A stretch of DNA of 64,000 nt, from positions 1-64,000 of the forward strand of contig DXFE01000048.1 of NCBI GenBank assembly GCA_019114585.1, read 5' to 3'. The notes below the pieces were generated by a model, which was not told the origin of the DNA, did no database searches, and worked only from the letters and a program-made list of their open reading frames with translations. A program made the translations under genes and the position numbers. Positions 52,074 to 60,450 of this stretch are shown here, in pieces (the stretch's first letter is position 1; each line of letters begins with the position of its first letter). The DNA is from Gemmiger_A avium (GTDB lineage: Bacteria > Bacillota > Clostridia > Oscillospirales > Ruminococcaceae).

Positions 52074-53228
52074 TCACAGATGTCGGAACAGCGGCAGCCG
52101 CTTGACCTGGATGGCCTGCACCGGGCACATCTCATGGCAGCAGAAGCACCGGATGCAATCCGCCGGGCGGATGCGGGCTGTCTTGTTCAACTCGATAGTA
52201 TGGCGGGGGCAGATCTCGGCGCAGCGGCCGCAGCCGATGCATTTGGCCGTTTCCACCACCGGGCGGGGGGCAGCCCAGCGCTCCAGCCGGGGCAGCACCC
52301 AGGCCACGGGGCCGCGGGCATGGCGGGCAAAATCGGTATCGCCCGCGCCGTAGCTGGCGGGCAGGCGGAAGGGCGCGGGCCGGAGCAGGGTCTCGTCCCC
52401 GTCCAGCGCCTGCGCCGGAAACTCCGCCGGGCACAGGCCACGCCGGATGCCGGCGGCCAGATAGGGCACCCGCTCCGGCTCGATGCCCATGATGCGGCAG
52501 GCGGCCAGGTCCACGAGGAACGGGTCCGCGCCGCCCAGCACCAGCCCCAGCGGACGGGGGCTGCCGCCGGAGGGGCCGTCCCCCTCCATACCCACCACCC
52601 CATCCAGGATAGTCAGGGCGGGCTGCACGGTACGGCACAGATCGGTCAGCATCTCGCCAAACCACTCCTTATCCGGGAACCGGGTATGCCACTCGGCCTT
52701 TTTCAGCCCCGGGATGCAGCCGAACAGGTTCTTTACCGACAGGCTGGCCCCGGTCATCACGTGGGTTTTCATCTTGGGCAGGTCGATCAGGTAATCCCGC
52801 TGTGCCACCGGCTCGATCAGTTCAAACTCCCGCACAAGGCCACCGGTCGCGGCGGGTACCGTCACGCTTTTGCAGGCATCGTAGAGGGCGATGCCCAGCT
52901 CTTTGGCCAGGGCGGTCATGCCGGTGCCCTCGTAGAGCGCCCGCATCCGGGCGGGGGTGTACAGCCCGCCCGGGGAATCCGCCAGCAGGATATCGGTCAC
53001 GCCCCGGCGGCGCAGCGCCGCCACCACCGCCCGGAGCAGGGCCGGATGGGTGGTGACCGCCTTGTCCGGCGCATGGCGGGCCAGCAGGTTGGGTTTGAGC
53101 AGCACCCGGCTGGCGGGGGTGGGCTGCTTTTCGGCGGGCAGAGCGGCAAACACCGCCTCCACCGCTGCGTCCAGCGCCGCCGCGTCCTCATAGGAGGCCA
53201 CGGGGCGCACAATCACCGGGCTCAGCAT
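52074..53228 (-). CDS. DUF362 protein with two 4Fe-4S ferredoxin motifs
   Basis: A 384-residue protein. The N-terminal 300 residues are DUF362: VLLKPNLLARHAPDKAVTTH, LLADSPGG, DLPKMKTHVMTGASLSVKNL and LVDLAACRIMGIEP. The C-terminus has two C-x2-C-x2-C-x3-C clusters (CIGCGRCAEICP and CIRCFCCHEMCP). Proteins of this kind are common in anaerobes, and their reaction is not established; a redox or iron-sulfur assembly role is plausible. The ATG at 53228 overlaps the aminotransferase gene by 7 bases. Confidence 0.9.
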   Translation of the reverse strand: MLSPVIVRPVASYEDAAALDAAVEAVFAALPAEKQPTPASRVLLKPNLLARHAPDKAVTTHPALLRAVVAALRRRGVTDILLADSPGGLYTPARMRALYEGTGMTALAKELGIALYDACKSVTVPAATGGLVREFELIEPVAQRDYLIDLPKMKTHVMTGASLSVKNLFGCIPGLKKAEWHTRFPDKEWFGEMLTDLCRTVQPALTILDGVVGMEGDGPSGGSPRPLGLVLGGADPFLVDLAACRIMGIEPERVPYLAAGIRRGLCPAEFPAQALDGDETLLRPAPFRLPASYGAGDTDFARHARGPVAWVLPRLERWAAPRPVVETAKCIGCGRCAEICPRHTIELNKTARIRPADCIRCFCCHEMCPVQAIQVKRLPLFRHL

Positions 53229-54403
53229 CCCCGCAGCTCCCACAGAAATTCCCGGATGCGGGAGAGGGCTTCCTGCAGATGGGCCACCGAGTAGGCGTAG
53301 CTGACCCGGGCGTACCCCTCGCCGGAAGCGCCGAAAGCGGTACCGGGCACGATGGCCACATGCTTGCGGCGCAGCAGCTGCTGGCAGAACTCGTCGCTGG
53401 ACAGGCCGGTGCCCCCCACATAGGGAAACACATAGAACGCGCCGCCCGGCTCAAAGCAGGCCAGGCCCATGTTGTTGAACTCCCGCACCAGCAGGCGGCG
53501 GCGCATGTCGTACTCCTGGCGCATCTGCTCGATCTGGTCGTCGCAGTCCCGCAGGGCCACAATGGCGCCGTACTGGCTGGTGGTGGGGGCGCTCATGATG
53601 CAGTTCTGGTGCAGCTTGAGCATGACCTTGATAATGGGGGCGGGCCCGCAGGCGTAGCCCAGCCGCCAGCCGGTCATGGCGTAGGTTTTGGAGAAGCCGT
53701 TCACCACGATGGTGCGCTCGGCCATGCCGGGCAGCGAGGCAATGCTCACATGCCGGTGGGCGCCGTAGGTCAGTTCGGCGTAGATCTCGTCGGACAGTAC
53801 AATTATATTGGTGTCCCGCAGCACCTCGGCCAGGGCTTCCAGATCCTGCTTTTCCATCACCGCGCCGGTGGGGTTGCAGGGGAAAGGCAGCACCAGCAGC
53901 TTGGTGCGGGGGGTGATGGCGGCTTTCAGTTCCTCGGCGGTCAGCTTGAAGCCGTTCTCCGCTTTCAGGGGCACCGGCACCGGCACACCGCCGGTCAGGC
54001 TGGTGATGGGGTCGTAGCAGACAAAGCAGGGTTCCGGGATGATGACCTCGTCCCCCGGACAGACCAGCGCCCGGATGGTCAGGTCAATGGCCTCGCTGCC
54101 GCCCACTGTGACCAGAATCTGGTTGGCCGGATCGTAGGACAGGCCAAACCGCCGGTCCATATAGGCGGCGATCTGGGTGCGCAGTTCCTTCATGCCGGCG
54201 TTGGCGGTGTAGCGGGTGCGGCCCCGCTGCAGGCTGTTGATGGCCGCGTCCCGGATGGTCCAGGGGGTCTTGAAGTCCGGCTCGCCCACGCTCAGGCTGA
54301 TGCACTCCTCCATCTCGGCGGCGATGTCGAAAAACTTGCGGATGCCGGAAGGCCGCATCTGCGCCGCCAGGGGGGAGATCAGTTTCTCATAGTCCATGTT
54401 CAA
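53222..54403 (-). CDS. Class I/II pyridoxal-phosphate aminotransferase
   Basis: A 393-residue fold-type I aminotransferase of the AspC/PatA-like group. ISLSVGEPDFKTP lies near residue 36. The PLP-binding residues are Asn in PCNPTG (N177), Asp and Tyr in LSDEIYAEL (D205, Y208) and the Schiff-base Lys in NGFSKTYAMTGWRLGY (K239). The substrate-carboxylate Arg is in GYARVSYA. It starts at a TTG (54403) that overlaps the regulator's stop and sits eight bases from GGGAG; an ATG two codons later is possible. The amino-acid substrate is not determined. Confidence 0.93.
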   Translation of the reverse strand: MNMDYEKLISPLAAQMRPSGIRKFFDIAAEMEECISLSVGEPDFKTPWTIRDAAINSLQRGRTRYTANAGMKELRTQIAAYMDRRFGLSYDPANQILVTVGGSEAIDLTIRALVCPGDEVIIPEPCFVCYDPITSLTGGVPVPVPLKAENGFKLTAEELKAAITPRTKLLVLPFPCNPTGAVMEKQDLEALAEVLRDTNIIVLSDEIYAELTYGAHRHVSIASLPGMAERTIVVNGFSKTYAMTGWRLGYACGPAPIIKVMLKLHQNCIMSAPTTSQYGAIVALRDCDDQIEQMRQEYDMRRRLLVREFNNMGLACFEPGGAFYVFPYVGGTGLSSDEFCQQLLRRKHVAIVPGTAFGASGEGYARVSYAYSVAHLQEALSRIREFLWELRGC

Positions 54404-54876
54404 AACATCGTCTCCCTTTCTTCCGGCTCATCGTCCTGGAACAGCTGGCCGTCTTTTTTATAGGTACGCAGCACAAAATGGGTGGCGGTGCCCAGCACGT
54501 CGTCCAGCGGGGACAGCCGCTTGGCCACAAACAGGGCGATGTCCTGGAAGCTCTTGCCCCGCATCACCACCTGCAGGTCGTAGCCGCCGCTCATGAGCAG
54601 CAGGCTTTCCACCTCTTCAAAGGCGGCCACGGCAGCGGCCACGTCGTCAAAGCCCCGGTCCTTCTTGGGGCGCACCCGCAGCTCGATCACCGCCTGCACC
54701 CGGCCGTCGTCGGTCTTGTCCCAGTCGATCAGGGTGTTGAAGCCCCGGATGACCCCGTCCCGCCGGTATTTGTCCATCTGCAGGGCCACTTCCTCCGCCG
54801 TGACCCCCAGCATGGCGGCCAGTTCCTCCACGCTCAGACGTGCGTTCTGCTCCAGCAGTTTCAGCATACGTTCCAT
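54400..54876 (-). CDS. Lrp/AsnC-family transcriptional regulator
   Basis: A 158-residue regulator. The N-terminal helix-turn-helix is LSVEELAAMLGVTAEEVALQ, and the C-terminal RAM domain spans about residues 60-140 (VQAVIELRVRP, LLLMSGGYDLQVVMRGKSF). Lrp/AsnC proteins usually sense amino acids. It directly precedes an aminotransferase, so local control of the operon is likely. An alternative ATG at 54888 would add four residues; spacing to the AAAGGA site favours the later ATG. Confidence 0.9.
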   Translation of the reverse strand: MERMLKLLEQNARLSVEELAAMLGVTAEEVALQMDKYRRDGVIRGFNTLIDWDKTDDGRVQAVIELRVRPKKDRGFDDVAAAVAAFEEVESLLLMSGGYDLQVVMRGKSFQDIALFVAKRLSPLDDVLGTATHFVLRTYKKDGQLFQDDEPEERETMF

Positions 54877-54954
54877 TCCCGATACCATCCTTTCCCGCCC
54901 GGCAAGCCGGGTAATCTTGCAGCCTACGGCGCTGTTTGCGCCGTGTTGCCAAAT

Positions 54955-54963
54955 ATTATAGCA
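54955..54963 (-). promoter_or_regulatory. Extended -10 promoter for the Lrp-like operon
   Basis: Minus-strand TGCTATAAT with no clear -35. It faces the divergent plus-strand promoter only about 20 bases away, so the two promoters overlap in their upstream regions. Confidence 0.55.
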
Positions 54964-54978
54964 TATTTGCCCGCGGCC

Positions 54979-54987
54979 TGCTATAAT
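54979..54987 (+). promoter_or_regulatory. Extended -10 promoter for the ACT/UPF0210 operon
   Basis: Plus-strand TGCTATAAT, 45 bases before the ACT-protein start, without a good -35. The same nine-base TGCTATAAT string occurs on the other strand at 54955-54963. Confidence 0.6.
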
Positions 54988-55031
54988 TGTTATGACCTTG
55001 GCACAGATTGATCATTGGAAGGAGAACAGAC

Positions 55032-55301
55032 ATGAAAGCTGTTATCACGGTTGTAGGCAAGGACACGGTGGGCGTTGTGGCCCGCGTGGGAGGCGTGTGT
55101 GGAAATCTGAACATCAACATTGAGGACATTACCCAGAGCATTATGCAGGAGATGTTCTGCATGATCATGCTGGTGGATCTGAGCCGCTGCAATGTATCCC
55201 ATGAGCAGGTGCGTGAGGCGCTGGCCGACCTGGGCAAGGAGATGGGCATGCAGGTGACCATCACCCGGCAGGAAGTTTTTGAAGCCATGCACCACATCTG
55301 A
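55032..55301 (+). CDS. ACT-domain protein (UPF0237 family)
   Basis: An 89-residue single ACT domain, beginning AVITVVGKDTVGVVARVGGV, with LNINIEDITQSIMQEMF and MLVDLSRCNVSHEQVREAL. ACT domains bind amino acids or other small ligands. In many Firmicutes this gene is followed by a UPF0210 gene, as here (21 bases apart). The ATG at 55032 has GAAGGAG upstream. A regulatory role for its neighbour is plausible but unproven. Confidence 0.94.
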   Translation: MKAVITVVGKDTVGVVARVGGVCGNLNINIEDITQSIMQEMFCMIMLVDLSRCNVSHEQVREALADLGKEMGMQVTITRQEVFEAMHHI

Positions 55302-55322
55302 TCAGGGCGGGAGAGGAAAAAG

Positions 55323-56690
55323 ATGAGTATTCTGAACACCCGGGACATTCTGGAGACCATCCAGATGATCACCGACGAAAACCTGGACGTGCGCACCGTG
55401 ACCATGGGCATCAGCCTGCTGGACTGCATCGACCCGGACCCGGCGCGCGCCTGCGAGAAGATCTACAACAAGATCACCACCAAAGCGGCGAATCTTGTGC
55501 CGGTGGTGGAGAAGATCAGCGCCGATTACGGCATTCCCATCGTGAACAAGCGCATCAGCGTGACCCCCATTGCCATGCTGCTGGGCGCGGCCCCCGAGGC
55601 CGACCCGGTGGACTACGCCAAGGCCCTGGACAAGGCGGCCAAGGCGGTGGGTGTGAACTTTATCGGCGGATTCGGCGCGCTGGTGCACAAGGGCTTTTCC
55701 GCCGGGGACGAGCGGCTGATTGAAGCCATCCCCCGTGCTCTGGCCGAGACCGACGTGGTGTGCTCCTCGGTGAATATCGGCAGCACCAAGAGCGGTTTGA
55801 ACATGGACGCCATCGCCCGGATGGGCCATGTGGTGCGCAAGGCCGCCGAGCTGACCGCCGACAACCAGTGCATGGGCGCCGCCAAGCTGGTGGTGTTCTG
55901 CAACGCGCCGGAGGATAACCCCTTCATGGCGGGCGCGTTCCACGGCCCCGGCGAGCCGGACTGCGTGGTGCATGTGGGCGTTTCCGGCCCGGGCGCGGTG
56001 CGCGCGGCGCTGGCCAAGCTGCCCAAGGACGCGCCGCTGGATGAGGTGGCGGAGCTGATCAAGCGCACCGCCTTCAAGATCACCCGGATGGGCCAGCTGG
56101 TGGGCAACCTGGCGGCCCAGCAGCTGGGCGTGCCCTTCGGCATTGTGGACCTGTCGCTGGCGCCCACCCCCGCTATCGGGGACAGCGTGGCCAACATTCT
56201 GGAAGAGATGGGGCTGGAAAGCTGCGGCTGCTGCGGCACCACCGCCGCCCTGGCCCTTTTGAACGACGCGGTGAAGAAAGGCGGCGTGATGGCCTCGAAC
56301 CATGTGGGCGGGCTGTCCGGCGCGTTCATCCCGGTAAGCGAGGACGACGGCATGATCAAGGCGGCCGAGCGGGGCAGCCTGAGCCTGGAAAAGCTGGAGG
56401 CCATGACCGCCGTGTGCAGCGTGGGCATCGACATGGTGGTGCTGCCCGGCGATACCCCCGCCGCGGTGATCAGCGGCCTGATCGCGGACGAAGCCGCCAT
56501 CGGCATGGTAAACAGCAAAACCACCGCCGTGCGTGTGATCCCGGCCATCGGGCGCAAGGCGGGCGAGATCCTGGATTTCGGCGGGCTGCTGGGCTATGGG
56601 CCCATCATGCCCATCAGCACCTGGTCGCCGGAGGTGTTTGTGGCCCGGGGCGGCCGCATCCCGGCCCCCATGCAGGCGCTGAAGAACTGA
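55323..56690 (+). CDS. UPF0210 / DUF711 (PFL-family) protein
   Basis: A 455-residue conserved protein, full length for UPF0210. Typical segments are LDVRTVTMGISLLDCIDPDP, IVNKRISVTPIAML, GFSAGDERLIEAIPRALAET, VNIGSTKSGLNMDAI and CGCCGTTAALALLNDAVKKG. Its biochemical function is not established; structural work places the family near glycyl-radical-type folds without the radical site. Paired with the ACT gene upstream and followed 16 bases later by two membrane-protein genes. Confidence 0.93.
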   Translation: MSILNTRDILETIQMITDENLDVRTVTMGISLLDCIDPDPARACEKIYNKITTKAANLVPVVEKISADYGIPIVNKRISVTPIAMLLGAAPEADPVDYAKALDKAAKAVGVNFIGGFGALVHKGFSAGDERLIEAIPRALAETDVVCSSVNIGSTKSGLNMDAIARMGHVVRKAAELTADNQCMGAAKLVVFCNAPEDNPFMAGAFHGPGEPDCVVHVGVSGPGAVRAALAKLPKDAPLDEVAELIKRTAFKITRMGQLVGNLAAQQLGVPFGIVDLSLAPTPAIGDSVANILEEMGLESCGCCGTTAALALLNDAVKKGGVMASNHVGGLSGAFIPVSEDDGMIKAAERGSLSLEKLEAMTAVCSVGIDMVVLPGDTPAAVISGLIADEAAIGMVNSKTTAVRVIPAIGRKAGEILDFGGLLGYGPIMPISTWSPEVFVARGGRIPAPMQALKN

Positions 56691-56706
56691 CACAGGGGTG
56701 AGGAGT

Positions 56707-57198
56707 ATGAAACCGGCCAAACCGGCCGATCCCCGGCTTTTGTGGGGATTCTGGGTGCTGGCGGCGGCGGGCATCCTGCTGTTTGCCTTTCTGCTGCGCA
56801 CCGATCTGCGTTCGGTGCACCGGCTGGACCCGGCCGCCTACACCGAACCGGCGCCGGAGGGCTTTGTGTACGAGTGCACCATCACGCCCGGCAGCGGGGT
56901 GCTGACCCTGAGCGGCTGGGCAATGGTGCAGGGCGAGGGGCCCGGCGCGGTGGACTGCCGGTATGTGCTGTATGACCCGGCACAGGATAGGTATTACCGG
57001 CTGCCCACCACCATGGAACAGAGCGAGGCGGCGGTGGCCGCCACCGGGGAATCCGGCGCGCTGTACGCGGGGCTGTACGGCTTTGCGCTGACCGAGCAGC
57101 TGCCCGCCGGGGAGCTGGAGCTCTGCTTTGCCTACCGCAGTGACGGCCACAACGCCCTGATCCACACCGGGCAGACCACAACGGGAGGCGCTGTATGA
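56707..57198 (+). CDS. Membrane-anchored protein with SGWA motif, unknown function
   Basis: A 163-residue protein with one N-terminal transmembrane helix (LLWGFWVLAAAGILLFAFLL, about residues 11-30) and an extracellular beta-rich domain of about 125 residues. SGVLTLSGWAMVQGEG is the most distinctive part; short L-x-GWA segments occur in beta-sandwich domains near cell-surface glycosylation genes, but the family was not identified. The ATG at 56707 has AGGGG upstream; a GTG at 56698 is a less likely start. It overlaps the next membrane-protein gene (ATGA), so the two products probably work together. Confidence 0.7.
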   Translation: MKPAKPADPRLLWGFWVLAAAGILLFAFLLRTDLRSVHRLDPAAYTEPAPEGFVYECTITPGSGVLTLSGWAMVQGEGPGAVDCRYVLYDPAQDRYYRLPTTMEQSEAAVAATGESGALYAGLYGFALTEQLPAGELELCFAYRSDGHNALIHTGQTTTGGAV

Positions 57199-58523
57199 AC
57201 AAATTGCGGCAGGGGCTGCGGAATCCGCTGACCCCCTTTGTTGTGTTCGGTCTGCTGACGCTGGTGTGGCATCTGGGCCTGGTGATCGTGGACGCGGACG
57301 AAATTTTTTACGGCAGCATCCTGGGGCAGCAGTCCCTGGTGAAATTTCTGATAGAGCATTACCAGACCTGGTCTTCCCGCACGGTGATCGAGACGCTGTT
57401 CTGCGTCTTCTCCACCCTGCCCCGCTGGGTCTGGCGGCTGGCGGACAGCGCCGTGGTGCTGGGGCTGGCCCTGGCGCTGGGACGGCTGCTGCGGGGACAG
57501 AATGCCCCCGACAGCCGGGAAAACTGGCTGCTGGTGTTTCTGCTCTGGCTGTATCCCTGGTGGTACCTGAGCACCGCCGGCTGGGTGGTGACCACCCTGA
57601 ACTACCTGTGGCCGCTGGCCGGGCTGTGCCTGGGCTTTCTTGCCCTGGACGGCTGGGGCGGCCGGTGGGGCATCGCGGCGGCCATCCTGGGAATGGTGTG
57701 CGCGGTGAACATGGAGCAGACCATGGTGCTGGCCATCCTGCTGCTGGCCTGCTGGGGCGGCTGGCGGGTATTCCACAAGCTGCCCCTGCCCCGGCTGTTC
57801 TTTGCCGAGGCGGCGCTGGCGCTGGCGGGGCTTGCCTACATGCTGGCCTGCCCGGGTTCGGCCATGCGCACCGAGAACGAGATCGTATCCTACTACAAGG
57901 ATTTCGGGATGCAGTCCTTCCTGTCCAAGGTGGAGGCGGGCGTATCCGGCGCCCTGGGCGAGATGTTCCTGGACCGGAACCTGCTGTACGCGCTGTTCCT
58001 GATGATTCTGGCGGCGGTGGTATGGCAGGTCAGCCGCAACTGGCTGTACCGGGCGGCGGCGCTGGTGCCGCTGGCGGTGGAGCTGAGCCTGGGGCTGCTG
58101 TTCCGCCATTACAAGGACCTGGTTCCGGCGCTGCGGGACGCGGTGGCTGCGGCCCGGGGCGTGGGCACGGTGCATGTGTCCAACTGCAACCAGCTTACCG
58201 CCTGGATTCCCTTTCTGCTGCTGTGCGGCTGCTTTGCCCTGGTGTGCGGCTGTGTGTACATCGCGCTGGGCCACACCCCGGAGGCCTTTGCGGCGCTGGC
58301 GGTACTGCTGAGCGGCTTTGCCACCCGGGCGGCCATCGGGTTCACCCCGGCGGCGGCGGTATCCGGGGAGCGCACCGGTTTTCTGTTCGCCATAGCGGCG
58401 GCGGTATGCGGCGTGCTGGTGGGCCGCCGGCTGCGGCTGGAGAAGCTGTGGCAGAAAATCCTGGCGGCGGTGATCCTGCTGCCGCTTGTAAGCGTGCAGT
58501 TTATCTCCCTGTGGGAAATCTGA
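57195..58523 (+). CDS. Polytopic membrane protein, DUF6056/GT-C-like
   Basis: A 442-residue integral membrane protein with about ten to twelve hydrophobic segments. After the first helix an acidic loop VDADEIFYGS is followed by HYQTWSSRTVIETLF, a layout similar to DUF6056 and other GT-C-like membrane proteins where an acidic pair and a WxxR motif lie outside the membrane. It could be a lipid-linked-sugar glycosyltransferase; that is inference. The ATG overlaps the stop of the upstream gene, and a terminator follows. Confidence 0.7.
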   Translation: MNKLRQGLRNPLTPFVVFGLLTLVWHLGLVIVDADEIFYGSILGQQSLVKFLIEHYQTWSSRTVIETLFCVFSTLPRWVWRLADSAVVLGLALALGRLLRGQNAPDSRENWLLVFLLWLYPWWYLSTAGWVVTTLNYLWPLAGLCLGFLALDGWGGRWGIAAAILGMVCAVNMEQTMVLAILLLACWGGWRVFHKLPLPRLFFAEAALALAGLAYMLACPGSAMRTENEIVSYYKDFGMQSFLSKVEAGVSGALGEMFLDRNLLYALFLMILAAVVWQVSRNWLYRAAALVPLAVELSLGLLFRHYKDLVPALRDAVAAARGVGTVHVSNCNQLTAWIPFLLLCGCFALVCGCVYIALGHTPEAFAALAVLLSGFATRAAIGFTPAAAVSGERTGFLFAIAAAVCGVLVGRRLRLEKLWQKILAAVILLPLVSVQFISLWEI

Positions 58524-58533
58524 ACAGTATCAG

Positions 58534-58567
58534 GGCCGTCCCGCTTTGCGCGGGGCGGCCTTTTTTG
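58534..58567 (+). terminator. Terminator of the ACT/UPF0210 operon
   Basis: Eleven-bp stem (58534-58544 with 58550-58560, including one G-U pair) followed by TTTTTT. It begins 11 bases after the stop of the membrane-protein gene. Confidence 0.87.
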
Positions 58568-58634
58568 CGTGCGCCGGGTATAAGCCCTTTCTTTTCCGGG
58601 CAGACTATGCCAAGGAAGGGGGGGAGAACCTGAC

Positions 58635-58859
58635 GTGGGTATCTTCAATAAAATCTGTCTGCTGCTTTTGATTCTGGGCGGCATAAACTGGGGCCTGATG
58701 GGTCTGTTCACCTTTGACGCGGTGGGCTGGCTGTTCGGCGGCACCGCGTCGCTGATCAGCCGGATCGTGTTCACGGTGATCGGCGCGGCGGCACTTTGCG
58801 CCATTCCCGGCCTGTTTGCCCCCGGCCCGGACGATGCCAAAAGCGACGGCATGGCCTGA
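58635..58859 (+). CDS. DUF378 small membrane protein
   Basis: A 74-residue protein with two transmembrane helices. The signature GGINWGLMGLF (residues 15-25) and LISRIVFTVIGAAAL in the second helix are typical of DUF378, a family of unknown function. It starts at a GTG (58635), eight bases from GGGGAG. It has its own terminator and lies after the terminator of the preceding operon, so it is probably expressed separately. Confidence 0.9.
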   Translation: MGIFNKICLLLLILGGINWGLMGLFTFDAVGWLFGGTASLISRIVFTVIGAAALCAIPGLFAPGPDDAKSDGMA

Positions 58860-58870
58860 GCGCATACAAG

Positions 58871-58915
58871 AAAGACGCACGGTTTTTGTGTAGCCAAAAC
58901 CGTGCGTCTTTTTTT
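58871..58915 (+). terminator. Terminator after the DUF378 gene
   Basis: A 16-bp perfect stem (58871-58886 with 58896-58911), nine-base loop, and a run of T on the plus strand. Confidence 0.9.
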
Positions 58916-58923
58916 GTGCGGGA

Positions 58924-58962
58924 TAAAAGGCCGCGCCCCGGCGCTGCTGACGCCGGGGCGCG
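58924..58962 (-). terminator. Terminator after the amidohydrolase gene
   Basis: A 12-bp perfect GC stem (58932-58943 with 58951-58962) and seven-base loop, followed on the minus strand by CCTTTTATCC. It closes the transporter-amidohydrolase operon. Confidence 0.8.
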
Positions 58963-58987
58963 GGAAAGGATGGTCGCCGGAAAACGG

Positions 58988-60433
58988 TCAGTCCACCAGG
59001 GTGGGAACTGCGTCCGGCGGGATGGGGCATACATAACCGCTGGCAGCGGCCTGCTCAAACTCGGCCCGGGCGGCGGCCAGCAGTTCCGGCTGCTCGTACA
59101 GGTCGATGGCGGCGGCGGCCAGAACCCGGCCTGCCTGCAGCAGAGCCTTGTGGGCCAGTGCGGTGGCGCCGCAGCTGACCGCCTGCCAGCTGTGGCCGGG
59201 GGTGCCGTTGGGCCAGGAGGCCAGATGGATCTGGCCGGTGGGGGTCTGCCAGCTCACGTCCCCCACATCGGTGGAGCCGGGCTCAAAGGCCGGGCCGCCA
59301 TAATAGGGGGCCAGGAACTCGTTCATGGCATGGCCGGCGGCCTGCTGCATGGCCTGCACCTGGCTGGCCAGCTCGGTGCTGTTGGCCGCGGCAATGCCCG
59401 GCACCGGCGCACCGGCCGGGCAGCTGGCGGCCAGCTTGTCCGCAAAGGCCAGTTCTTCCGGGGTATAGTGGGGCACGCCCAGTGCCTGGAAGTTGGCATA
59501 CAGAACCTTTTCCAGCGTGTGGTTGGGCACCGTGTCGGCCAGGCCGTCGATGAATTTTTTGGTCAGGGTGGTGCCGGTCATCAGGGCTGCGCCCTGCGCA
59601 ATGTCGTCCACCCGCTTCTGCAGTTCCACGGCTTCGGCCACCTTGTTGGACCGCACCATGTAGAGCACCGAGGCCTCGGCCTGCACCACGTTGGGGCTGC
59701 GTCCGCCCGCGTCGGTGATGGCGTAGTGCACCCGGCACTTGTCGCCCATGTGCTCCCGCAGAAACTGCACGCCGATGTTCATGAGCTCCACCGCGTCCAG
59801 GGCGCTGCGGCCCCGTTCCGGCTCGCCCGCCGCGTGGGCGGCCAGCCCGTGGAAGAAATACTGGGTCTGGATGCAGGAGTTGGTGGACCCGGTGACCACC
59901 TCGTTCACCGTGTCCGGATGCCAGGTCAGGGCCGCGTCCAGGTTGCGCCAGACGTTGTCCCGGGCCATGAAAGCCTTGGCGGCGCCGCCCTCTTCGCCGG
60001 GGCAGCCGTAGAACTCCACCGTGCCGGGGCGGCCGGTGGCCTGCAGGTACTCCTTGATGGCCACCGCGGCGGCCATGCTGCCCGCTCCCAGCAGGTTGTG
60101 GCCGCAGCCGTGGCCGCAGCCGCCCGGGGTGCGGGGCACCGGTTCGGTGGCGCCCGCCTGCTGGGACAGCCCGCTCAGCGCGTCGTACTCGGCCAGAATG
60201 CCGATCACCGGTTTGCCGCTGCCCCACCGGGCACAGAACGCGGTGTCGATGCCGGCCACGCCCCGCTCCACCGCAAAGCCCAGCTGTTCCAGCTCGGTGC
60301 AGTAAAGCTCGGCGGAGCGATGCTCCTGCAGGCTTAGTTCCGCAAAATCCCAGATCGCGTCGCTCAGGCGGCAGATCCGGTCCGCGTACCGGTCAATGGC
60401 CGCCAGGGCGGCCTGTTTGTTCGTTTGTTCCAT
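58988..60433 (-). CDS. M20-family amidohydrolase (AbgB-like)
   Basis: A 481-residue zinc amidohydrolase resembling p-aminobenzoyl-glutamate hydrolase subunit B. Metal-site segments are GGCGHGCGHNLLGAGS (about residues 105-120), GCPGEEGGAAKAF (catalytic Glu) and LTWHPDTVNE, with the dimerisation domain around FHGLAAHAAGEPERGRSAL. Such enzymes split an amide-linked amino acid from a conjugate. It follows a polar amino-acid ABC transporter in the same operon, so the imported substrate may be an N-conjugated amino acid. The start is the ATG at 60433; a GTG at 60454 overlapping the ATPase stop is an alternative. Confidence 0.9.
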   Translation of the reverse strand: MEQTNKQAALAAIDRYADRICRLSDAIWDFAELSLQEHRSAELYCTELEQLGFAVERGVAGIDTAFCARWGSGKPVIGILAEYDALSGLSQQAGATEPVPRTPGGCGHGCGHNLLGAGSMAAAVAIKEYLQATGRPGTVEFYGCPGEEGGAAKAFMARDNVWRNLDAALTWHPDTVNEVVTGSTNSCIQTQYFFHGLAAHAAGEPERGRSALDAVELMNIGVQFLREHMGDKCRVHYAITDAGGRSPNVVQAEASVLYMVRSNKVAEAVELQKRVDDIAQGAALMTGTTLTKKFIDGLADTVPNHTLEKVLYANFQALGVPHYTPEELAFADKLAASCPAGAPVPGIAAANSTELASQVQAMQQAAGHAMNEFLAPYYGGPAFEPGSTDVGDVSWQTPTGQIHLASWPNGTPGHSWQAVSCGATALAHKALLQAGRVLAAAAIDLYEQPELLAAARAEFEQAAASGYVCPIPPDAVPTLVD

Positions 60434-60450
60434 TGTGGGTTCGCCTCGGT

